DNA from: Enoplolaimus lenunculus | Taxonomy: Eukaryota > Nematoda > Enoplea > Enoplida > Thoracostomopsidae | Assembly (NCBI GenBank): GCA_030248215.1 | Contig: JASANG010002898.1 | Location: 149,077-213,076 of the forward strand | Direction: 5' to 3' | Length of the DNA stretch: 64,000 bases | Program-made: the position numbers and the translations under genes | Shown here: piece after piece, positions 23,601 to 35,600 of the stretch | Numbering within the stretch: position 1 is the first letter of the stretch | How the letters are laid out: every line of letters begins with the position of its first letter | The notes under the pieces: generated by a model | What the model was told of the DNA's origin: nothing | The model's input: only the letters and a program-made list of their open reading frames with translations | Database searches by the model: none

Positions 23601-26600
23601 ACATCATACATTTGCAAAATTTGCCATGCGTAGAAAGTTGGTCAATCACAAGCGTATACCAGATATAAGAAACAGCGGATATATTCCTGCCGAAACTTCT
23701 GGACAGACAAGGTAAAAGCACTTTTGTCAGGATTTAAGTATGACCTTCACGATCTTCTGCGCCCGAGCAGGGTAGGCTGGGCACCTCAAAATTCCGGGGT
23801 GGTGGCCCCTTGCGATGATCAAAAAATTTCTGAAATTTTTTGTTTAAAATCTTGTTAATTGAATTGCGCTAAACTTTTGTTGACGTCCGGTGCCGTCCGT
23901 AACCGTGCGTCACCGTCCGTCACCGTGCGTCACTGTACGTCGTCTGCGTCATCGTCCGTCACAGTGCGTCACTGTACGTCATCTGCGTCACCATCCGTCA
24001 CAGTGCGTCACTGTACGTCGTCTGCGTCACCGTCCGTCACAGTGCGTCACTGTACGTCGTCTGCGTCACCATCCGTCACAGTGCGTCACTGTACGTCGTC
24101 TGCGTCACCATCCGTCACAGTGCGTCACCGTCCGTCACCATACGGTATCGCACGTACATTATTCACGTAGGATACCGCACGATGACGTACGGTGACGACC
24201 GACGCCAGACGGTGACGGACGGCGCCGCATGACGAGTATAGCGCCACCCATATGGTGGGGGCTCTCATTGGAATGGTCCGCCAAATGGGGAGTATATGGG
24301 TTGGCTTCTCCAGCGCTTACGATCCTTGAGGTCAAAACCATTTTGATACTCGATTGTACTCTCTCGGAATGAAATTTAGGCTTATGGTCAAAATGAATAC
24401 AAAGCCATCAAAATGCCCCATATATGATGATAAGAGCGAACAACAATCAATAGCGAAACAAACAACTCAGTAACTGCTTGATTCTTGGTCAATTAAATAA
24501 GCAAAATCACAAAAAAATACTTCAAAAATGCAATAAAAAACAAGCAAACTTGCTAAAACCGCTTCCGCCGGGAATTCGAAATTAAATATTTGCCTGGAAA
24601 CACTCGAAACTGCATTTATGGTCTCGATTTATTTATAGACTTTTGGTTTACTAAATTTGTCGCTGTCGAAAGTTGAAATTTCGTCACTCTGTTTTAAAAT
24701 ATATACTTTGAAAAATGGTTGTATGAGAAAGAAAAATATTGGTGGCTTCATGCTTACAAACGGAACCAGAGAACGGGCCCTGATACAAATAATAAAATGG
24801 TACGGTCCATACCTTACAATATTTCGCTGTTAATGGCACATATATAGCATACACCACAAATTGCGTTTCATAATTTTTGCCAGCCAGCCACATCCGTCAC
24901 GAATTTCAGGATGCACCACCCAGCCCACTGGTCACCCCTAAATCACTACGCGAATTTTCGGGACCTGAATTCAGAAAGCAATCATCTTTGTGGTTTTTAG
25001 AGGCTGGACATATACCCAGGGCATGTGATAAATACTTCTTATCTGCTTCGGCTTGGCAAATGGAAGATTCATGTTCAGTATTAATTTGTTCCTGACAATT
25101 TGCTCCCATAATTTCGTTTCTGAAAAATTCGTCCGCAAACTTAATTCTATCAGAAATACACAAAAACGATTGTTGCTTTCATTTCTGTTAAAGTATTTGA
25201 CATCAGGGACGAATTATCCGGATTAATTTTCCGGCAAAATCATACCGTTAAGCCCTATTCACATGTGCAGGTTTTTGCTGCGAGAACTTGCAGCTGCAAC
25301 TTGCACTTGCAACTTTCATCCAAAATCCTATTCGAAAAACTTGCAGCTGCAAATAAGTCATTAAAAATTATAGTTAGGAATTTTGTTCGCATGTGTGAAT
25401 AACCATGCAAGTTCACTGAATTTATTGCAGCCGCTTTCTCATTGGCTGATAAATAATGCAAGTTCTGCGTGCAATTTGCAGATGCAATTTCTTGAAACAA
25501 TAACTTACCCTGTCAATAGTGCTTAACAGTAATATTTTGCTCTAAACGCAATGCGATCCTACATTTCATTGAACAAACTAAAATATCCTCTAATTCTTTA
25601 GTATATTTTATGGCTTTCGGACTTCAGTACAGGAGTATTTTATGAAAATATGTGGTAAATATTTTTGTGTACCAGCTGTAAAAGCAGCTTGCGTTATTAA
25701 TAATATCGATCTATCAAATATTTTATGATACACTAATTAAGTATCATTTGACTAATCATTGGTTCAGGATTTAACCAACCAGATCCTTTTTACTGTACCC
25801 ACCGGTACCCTGTGGTACGAGAGCGAATGTTGGAATTTTTTTAAAAAGTTGGGTTAGAAAATTTACTGTAGTGATGACAGGGGTTTATGTTAACAGACAA
25901 GAGTTCGTGTTGGTGTTTGAATCAATAGGAGTCTATATCCCTAATTCGAGTCTAATGAATGCTATCCATGCTATGTGATGAACATTGGTTATATTGTAAA
26001 ACACAGAAAATTGTTATTATTAGTTTAGGGCACATATTTTTAGGGTCGCGGCTATTTTTCATGCTTCTTTCCATTTGTATAATTTAGTGGTTGGAAAATA
26101 TAAGACCTTGCCACCATGAGCAAGAGCTGTCACAGAGGGACGGGCGGGCAGCGGGCGTCCCCCGTTCAACTTTTTAACAAACATTCAAATTTTGAAAACA
26201 AAAATTGCATTAACCTTTTTTGAGGTGCTTAAGCATTTAGTTTTGTCAAATAATTTACAGCAGGGACAAATTAAGATTTGCACCGCAATGGAATGGATAC
26301 TATCGGGACCACCCCTCGTAGCTGTGCCCTCAACTACTGAATTATGAAAAAACTCGACGGGTGGTCCCTACATTGGATGGGCAATAGCGTTGCGTTTAGA
26401 TTTCAACGGTTTTGTACCTTCCCACATCTAAAATTTCTTTGCCCTCCTCGAGTTGAAATTTTTTGTGGGTGATTTTGTTTCAAATACACTGCAAAAAATG
26501 ATGAGTCGAATTGCGTCTCTTTGAAAAAAGCTTTTCTGAACTACACAAACTGAGACAAATTCGACTCCACCAGAGTCAAATTCGGCTCACTGAGCCTCTC

Positions 26601-29600
26601 GGGTGAGTCGAATTTGACTGTGGCGGAGTCGAATTTGATTCAGTTTGTGTAGTCCGGAAAAGCCTATTTCGGAGGGAGTCAAGTTGACTCATTATTTTTT
26701 GCAGTGTACAAACGTGTCAGGGTGGTTGAACTTTCGGTATTTAATAGCGTTTTGATAGGCAGTTCCGGGGCAATAGCCAGACCGTTGACAAAAAACCGAT
26801 TTACTCATGCTGCGAACCAAATTTAAAAGTTTATCACAGACTTTATAAACTAAACTTTTTTTATCCAACCAATCAAATCATTAGTGTTTCGAAAATTGTT
26901 TTCCACTTAAGTGCGTCTGATACTGAAGTGGTTTCGTATTGGCTAAAATAATGTCGATGGGCGCCGGCAGAGATGTGAAAGGGTGTGCAGTTGCACACAC
27001 CCCAAGATTTGTAAAACGCTTTTTTGTATATGTTAAGTATATATTTAGTAAGAAGTTAGAAAAAATTTCAGCTGCAGCAGCTAATTTAAAAATCCGTCCA
27101 CTGGAATCTCTACTTGCACTACCCAAACAAACTAAATTCTGACGGCACCATTGCTAACAATCGTTTTAGGGCGCAAGAGCGGTCATTAGATTCACGGTCT
27201 TTCAGCGTCTCTTTACGTTGTTGCATTACTCGTAGTTCTGATTATCCTTACCTAAACTTGCGTCTATAAGTTCCACCTTATTATCAGCCTATAAATCTTA
27301 TTAAGCCTGCACAATTTAGGAAATGTTTCACCCTGAAGTAGAATATCAAATCTGATTTAATTCATCCGACGTGAGCGCCCTATACGACTCGAGCTTAAAG
27401 CTCTTATGGCTGACTGGTGATGGTGAACGCCTCTCACTCGAGTTTCCCAGTTGGGAATCCTCGCATAAAAGTAAATCTCAGATGAAATGGAAAAATATTA
27501 AACGAAAAGTTGTTTCATATGTACAACAAAGATATTTCGTTTTGGGGAAGCCGAATTCATTGTATTGATGTATCATGGGCGGGGTCAAGATTTGACTTGA
27601 GGACGCTATAACCTCGTGTTTGGGCACAAGATTTTTGTCAGCGAGTGTAGTGAGCAAGAAAACTTTATTCTCTAATACAGAAAGTTATTCTAAACCCTGC
27701 AAAAGAGTCCGTTTTCCACTTTGTTCGGAGATTTCTATGGAAAATTGTGCATAGGCCCGCAGATAGCTCACCCTGCTACGGAGGCTACAAAAAATTTCAG
27801 GACGGGAATACAAGGGCGTTCGTTGACTTACAAGCAAGGTTGTTAATTTTCTAGGTGTGGCCAACATTGTTTTAAAGAGCCTGAGCCCTCCTGCTTCCAT
27901 AGGCTACGGCCCCATGTAAATGACTTTTTACAGCGAACATTGGGCTGCAAACAATATTGCAACATCGTAGAATTATTAGTGCGATATAGAATGGTAAATA
28001 AAGCTCACGAAGAGATTGATTTTAGGATGCGGAACGCAGGTTCAGCACTAAACCTTAACACATAATTTTGGATTTGATCCCTATTAAGAGGTGGCATTAG
28101 TGCCACTATCCTCTTGCCATCGTTTAGTTACGCACCTCTCAAATGCTCTAATACAGACATGTGTGGCTACTTTCTTGCTGAAAGCGCAGCCAATGTTTAG
28201 TCTTGTAGCTACCGGAGGATGGTAACGAAATTGCTACAACCGTTTCTTTATTTTACAGCGTACCCATTTGGCTTTTAAGCCTAAGCCTAAGCCTACGCGT
28301 AAGCGTAAGCCTAAGCCTAAGCCTAAGCGTAAGCCTAAGCCTAAGCGTAAGCCTACGCCTAAAACAGCGCCTGGTATCTATACAAAGTAAGGTTTTAGAT
28401 TTGTAGTTGGGTCCACAAATCAATTAGTGTTCGAAAAGTTTGGGCAAGTTCAGGCCCGTGGCCAGCGCACGCTGCCAGGGGGCTAACCACTTATCAAGAG
28501 GGTAATAATACGGTTTTCGATGACTTACAAGCAAGGTTAACTATTTTATATTTTGGCCAACAATCTTCCAGGTGGCTGATCGAGCACCCCCTGCCGCTGT
28601 CTAACTACAAGCCCGCCCTGAACAAACGTTATCTACTAAATTTTAATGTTCCGAAACAGGGGTTATCAAGGTTTATTGAATATAAGCTTCCAGATGGATA
28701 TACTAGGATCGTTTGAGATTATAAGGGAACACCAGATTTAGGAAAGCATATACATTCACCAACACCATGAATTCAAATTTAAATAAAATATAAGCTTTAT
28801 AACAATTAATTTTGCACAAATTATACCGTTTGCACACACTGAGTATATACAAGCAGAATGTGCAAGCGATATATATTTGTTTTGAAATTTCTCGTGTGAT
28901 GTGAAACAATACACACTATTGCATGCTTTGAAACCACCGATTGTTTGTGGGCAATGTTTTTCTCGTTCGCAGGACTCGTAGTTCGCGAAACTTTTTTCTT
29001 TCATGTTTTTATGAAATAGAATCCTACACCAATTAAATTCAAAGAATCTGCGACAATTCGTCGCCTGACAACTTGTCACCCAACAGTGTCGTAAAGCCTA
29101 TAAGTAAATCTAAGCATACTCATGAGCGTAATCATCAGCCTAAGCAGAAGCATAATGATGGCCTACAAATTTTTAATTCGATATAATTTCGGATTACAAG
29201 TTGTCGGTTGACGAGATGTCGGGCGACCGAATTGTCGTGATACCAAATTCACAAACGTGGAAACACATACGCGGTGGCATAATATATAATTTTGGAAACA
29301 CTGCTGCCAAGACCAATCCAATTGCTAATTTGTAAAATATATTTTTTCATAATTTTTTCTGTTTTGGTTTGTGTGCAAAATTTTCTGACAGCCGAATCGC
29401 CCCCCCTGGCACGCATATATACTCGAGAGATGAGGTACATATACCCATGAATTTTCTGGAAGGTCTCAAAAAAGGTACTTTAACAGGCTGTACACACAAA
29501 GTAAATTGTCTTGAAATTTCAAGACTTCTATTTTCTTAAATTTTCCAAGACATAAATGTCTTATATTTCAGACGTTTATAGCCTTAAACGTTCAAGAAAC

Positions 29601-32600
29601 TTGTGTATTAAATGGTTAAGACATAAATGTCTTATATTCAAGAAATTACTATTTCCAATTTATAAGATATAAATTTGATCCTTTCAAGAAACAATTGTCT
29701 TATTATGCACCATCCAGGTTATGCTGCGCTCGCCAATGTTAAAAAATGTCCATGTCATTATTATAAAGTAGCAATAAAATTACAGCTATTTCTTGCACCA
29801 AGTAATTATTTTCACACTATTTAGCTAGTATGTCGTTTCTTTGCAGTCCATTCTTAGGACATGTTCGGAAAATGGCAGGGTATTTTGACAATGTGTTATT
29901 TCTTGCACCATAATACAATTTACCAAAAAATTTGAATGTCATGCTTAAATTTGAATTTTCAAGCAAAATTTTGAAATTTTTCGGAAAAATTTGAGTTTTA
30001 TCGGCAAAATTTGAATTTTCCCAACAAAATTTGAATTTTTCCGCCAAAATTTCAGTTTTATACCAAAATTTGAATTTCGCGCCAAAACTTAAGTTTTCCC
30101 GCCAAAATTTAAATTTTCCCGCCACAATTTGAATTTTCCACTAAAATTTAACTTTTCCCGCCAAAATTTGAATTTCGCGCCAAATTTTAAATTTTCCCGC
30201 CAAAACTTGAATTTTCCACCAAAATTTAACTGTTCCCGAAAAATTTGAATTTTCCCGCCAAAATTTGAATTTCCCGCCAAAATTTAAGTTTTCCCGCCAA
30301 AAATTGAATTTTACCGCAAAAATTTGAATTTTCCCGCCAAAATTTAAGTTTTCCCGCCAAAAATTGAATTTTACCGCAAAAATTTGAATTTTCCCGCCAA
30401 AATTTGAGTTTCCGGGACAAAATTTGAAAAATTATAAGAAATTTTAAACTCTGCCGTTTCTAACCATTGGCCGTACAATATCCACTGTATTTTAAAAGGG
30501 TGATATTTTTACAACACTATTTTTGCCACGTCGCTTTATTTTAGGTCATTCGTTACGCTAATTACACTTTGAGTAACAAAAAAGCTTTTACTCGAACACA
30601 TTATATTCAAGACTAATTTTCTAATTTTTATGTATGTAAAAAAGTTGCTCCGTTTATATTCTTGAGAGAGTATATAAACAACCGAATTTCAAAAATATTT
30701 CGGGTTGAGCTCTGACTCCCCCAACCTAAGTTTACGTTTTGGACGTATCTTAGGTTGTTAAATTAGGGAATTTGGTTGAGCTTAGCTCCCCATTTAGAAC
30801 GCAACTTCGCTGACAAATCTTGCAAAACATGTCTTTTATTTAAGACACATTTGTCTTATATTTCAGAAATATTGTCTTAATCTTTTATGAAACAGATTCT
30901 TAAATTTAAGACATTTATGTGTTAAACATTTAAGACACATATTTCTGAAAAGTTTCCGAAACTCATGTCTTGCATTCAAGAAACATATGTCTGGAGTCTA
31001 AATTAAGATATAATTGTCTTGAATTTAAGAAAATATTTCTTAAATATTAGAGAATGTTTTTTGTGTGCCGAATAACGTGAACCAGCAGCCCTCAAAAATT
31101 CTCGCGCTCGCTACACTCGTCCACATAAAATTTGTTCCAACAAACTATTTCCACCGGAAATAAATCCTGGCTACGCCCCTGTGTACATGTTTCTGTACCA
31201 CTGTCCTCGCTACGACTTTGTTTAAATAAGCGAAAAATAAATTTCACATATTGCATTCAAATCGTTTGTGCCAAACCCGAAAAGAAAGCCATTAAGAAAG
31301 GTAAACTAGAAATTTGATACGTTTCAATAAACACGAAGCTCCGCTTGAAAGATTTACAATTTGTTATGTTTGAATTGAACAAATCAAACTCAAAGTTTCA
31401 TGATTTTGAATTTAAACACAATATTGTCATGTTAAAATTAACAAAGTACACTGTTGCCGTGTATTAATAGAAAACTGTTTTGTCTTTACGTAGAAAGCGT
31501 AAACTAACTTGATTTAAGCTTATGCTAATTGTAGCAGCTTTAAAGTAACTTTGTAAGTGAACTAAACTAACAGGTAGGGTTAAGCTTAAACGCATTTAAA
31601 ATCTTACATATTTTTCGTTTAAGATAAACCTAATGAATTCTTAGATACACATTAGTTCTGGGCTGCACCTGTTACTTAAATTTAAAATAAGTTTATACGT
31701 AAACTCGTGTTAAAATTAAAAATATATTAGTCTACGTTAAACTTATAATTCTAGTTTAGTTTATCCGTCCAGCCATTTAAGTTTCACCTAAGCTAAAAAA
31801 GTGCTGTACTGACCCGGATAACAGTGGGACGGGTAATAAGAGGGGGTTTCCCATTTTGAGTCCCAATCAATAGCAGTCCATATCCCTAATACGAGTCCGT
31901 GAGCGGATAAAGTCCCTAAACCGTAATTACAGTGTTTAAATATCAATTATCTCTAATAGTATTGCATAAATGACTCCAGGACCAAATAAAGTTCAGTCCC
32001 AAACTTTCAGGCAGTCTTAAGTGTTGAAAATACATTCCTAAATATAACCTTGCATTATCGCTCCAGTTCTTGTTACAAAACAAATTAACGTTTAATCCAG
32101 CGGATAGTTGCAATACCGAAAATATATTAGTAACGAAGAGTGGCGGTGGAGAGCCCCTAAACCCTAATTAGAGTCCGTAAACGTCAACTAACCCTAATTG
32201 TAGCGCATAAATGACTAGAGGACCAAATAAATTTGAGTTCGAACTTTTAAAGCGCACTTAAGCTTTGAAAGTAACATTCCAAAGTATATAACCTTAAAAA
32301 CGTTAAATTCAACAAATAGTTGCAATACCGGATATATATCAGTAACGAAGGGCGGCGAAGCGTGGGTTAAACATAAATAACAGTCCGTAACCGAATAACA
32401 GAGGGCGGTACCCTCTGGATAGGCCAAATAAATATTAGGCCCTACCATCTTATTCGGGTCACTACAGCTGTCAGAATTTTGCTTCGGGAGGAGTATTACT
32501 TGCATCATATTTGGACTCTAGAATTTAGTTGTTTATTCAAAACAAAGACGTGGTTTTTACTCATCTCAAAAATTTTTCCGGCGGAATATATATGTCGTTA

Positions 32601-35600
32601 TTTATCTTCACTTGTATTACTAATTGTTTATAATTCAAATACTCGTGTATTCGCCTGAATCGAAAGTGTTGTTTATTAATTTTCAAGCTAAATTAATTCC
32701 ACTCTTTCCAGAATCTAACGCGAATGGAAAAGTTAATGCCCACTTTTTCGTAGGATGATGCATTTACCACAATGCCTCCGATGTATTTTTGTGGAGCAGA
32801 CGTGAAGTCAGAGGTGAACAGGGGTTCAGCCCCCAAGAGAAAACTTGCTGCCCCCTTGAAGATACATGGCCTTTCTTGTACATCACATGAGTATCTGCAG
32901 AACCCAGAAATTCAATGCAATTAATACGCTTTAAAATAGCTTTAAAAATATAAAGTACACAGTGCCGGAGCAAGCAGGGGTTGGGGCTCCCGCCAAACTC
33001 TAGGGTGGTGCTCTCAAACTTGCGAGCGAAGCGAGCGAGAAGCTAGACGCATTTTAAAACTTCGGCGGTTTTTGTTTCAACCAGTTAGTGTGGGGGGACT
33101 CTTTAGGGGTTGGGGCTCCCAAATGGGGGTATTGGGGGTGGGTGCTCCGGCCCTGAAAGTACGGGTTGTTCCTTACTTTGAACGTACAAATTGGGCTACA
33201 ATGCCTCATGCCTATGTTTATTGAAATGCATTCACTAATGAATTGTTTGAACCGTAAAAAACGTGTGTTATACGTCACAATATATTTTAATATTTGTGCT
33301 CCATACTGAGTTGGGTATAAAAAGCGACAAAGAATTGTATTCAAGTTATCAAAAATTAGGGTTGCGGTATACTTTTTGAAATTATTTTAATGCCGTACGG
33401 CGCCGTCCGTCACCATTGCGTCACGGTGCGGTATCGTGAGCGAATTTTACTCGTGTACGATTTTTTATGGTGACGAATGATGGACGGCGTCGCTGGGTGG
33501 CGGACGGCGCCGTACATCAAGTATAGCGCAACCCTAAAATGTTCTGCTCGCATGGATTAATCAGTCAGGCATTCTGAAATGTTTTCAAAAATATGAGTTA
33601 AATTTTTGGCATCGAATTTTTAAAATTTAAGAATCAAGACATTATTTTACAAATTTTTAAAACAAGTTGTGTCTGAAATATTAAATATAAGGCATGCTTG
33701 TGTTGATTTTAAAAACATAGATTTTAGAAATAAAGATTCATCCGGGTTGTCAACATAGATTTAGGAAGTTTTCGTTGTCTTCTCAGACTGCGTTTATACT
33801 TGAAAAGTATCGGAATTTCAATTTTTTTCCAAATTTGAGCTTCTTGAACTTTACACGTTGAAATTTAAATTTTTGAAAAATTAGATTTTAATAAGGTCTC
33901 TGCACCCCAAAAATGCCGTTGGTTTGTTTTGCAATTTGACTTACGACATATCTTTTAAAATTTTTCACAGAACGTCTTATATTTTAATATAATTTACGAA
34001 ACTAAGCATCAAATATGCGTTAGTGAGTATTTGATCTGGACATAATTAAGTGTTGCCAAAATTATTTTGTCATATATCGCTTTTACCTTTTAAAGGAAGC
34101 GGGGTATTCAGTAACACAGATATTCCTTGTAACTGCCTTCGCCTCCTATGAACAGCGTTTAGAATTATTGCTTACAAATATTCTAATAAAACTCGCAGAA
34201 CAATTCAAACTGACGCCGGCATTGGCAGTTTGCTTTCCCAACATATAACAGATTCAGAACACTACCGTAACTACTGTTGAAAACAATGCAGTGGCTGCAG
34301 CCCTTTTTTAAAATATAGGCCAATGTTACTTTAAGGGGTGTAACAGTAGACTAAGTGTATTCCTAAGCCTAAGCAAGCGTTGCAAAAATGTGTTCTAAGT
34401 CTAAACCTAAGCCTAAGCAAAAAATGTAATCAAGAATCTAAACCTACTCTTTTATGGACCCACCAGAAGCCTGGACGCCCTTAAAGTAACATGCGCCAAA
34501 ATATACATAAAGCAGATAGCTTAGCTATATATAGCTATATCAGGGGACAACCGGAGGTCTGCCTCGACTCCGGCAGAAAATCGACCACCGGCTTTGGCTC
34601 TGTTAGAAATTCTCCCGTATGTTCCGGCGAATTCAGGAGGTAGTGAAATTTTGCATAATCTTACTAAATTTGCACGTTTTGTGCGTTTCGTTTTAACTTT
34701 TGCAACTAAGGAGAAAATTACCAAAATTTCGTAAAAAATAAAGCGTAAATCCAAAATATTTACCACACCTTAGAAATAAATGCTAAAATTAGCGAATTAA
34801 AAATACCATTTTAACTACCCAGCTTCGTCTCACCTTCGGCTCAGGCTCCGGTAAATTTTGTTGACCTCCGGCTGCGGCGTTTTTGTACCTCCGGTTGCAC
34901 CCTGATATAACAACCTTACTAGTGAAAAAGCACTGTTAAAAAATTATCGAACAGCTCCAGCCCACAAATCTTTGTAGACCTACAGTCCTGCATAAGGACG
35001 GTGGTAACACTTACCCTGACGGAATCGTAGAAAATATCGGTGCGGCACCGGGCCCGCCAACGCCTGGAACCACTGATGTCTTTTTGCGTTTAGTTGCGCG
35101 TTTTGAATGCTTATGAAATATGTTCAAATTTTCAAGGACTTTTTGAATCAACTCAATCTTTTGCATATTCAAAATGCCACCGACGCTAAAATTGCTTTTG
35201 AATCCGTCTTCCGGAGACGCGACTGCACCGCTTGCGTTGTTAATCATTGTCGAGTGGTATTTGTATTTCTAGAAACGGCAACAGTCATAGGAGTACCCAT
35301 GATTCTGGAAAGGTAACCTAGGCCAATGTTACTTTAAGGGGCGTAACAGTAGATTCGGCGTATTTCTAAGTTTAAGCTTCGGCCTAAGCGTTGCAAAAAA
35401 TGTGTTCCTAATCCTAAACCTAAGCCTAAGCCTAAACCTGAAGCAACAAATATAATCTAGAATCTAAATCCTACTGTTTTATGAACCCACCAGAAACCTG
35501 GACGCCCCTTAAAGTAACATGAGCCGGAGTTTCCGTGTGATTCTGGAAAGGTCGGTCCCATGCTGTAAAAATTTCAAACGAAGATTTCTTGTGTTATCAA

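Noticed and set aside
23859-24195. Ser/Thr/Val/Arg/His repeat proteins in two plus-strand frames
   Set aside because: Products of the 39-bp minisatellite inside a family M element; no splice sites, start context or composition supports a gene.
28276-28362. A chromosome end or telomere fusion
   Set aside because: The hexamers are short, impure and inside MITE-like elements present at ten or more places in the window.
29817-30420. Minus-strand frames with a repeated KFWREN peptide
   Set aside because: Explained by the 19-20 bp minisatellite; unit length varies and frames shift accordingly.
35300-35545. GATTCTGGAAAGG on both sides of the family B MITE as its target duplication
   Set aside because: The two words are not directly at the element ends (7 bp away on the left), so they may be part of an older local duplication.
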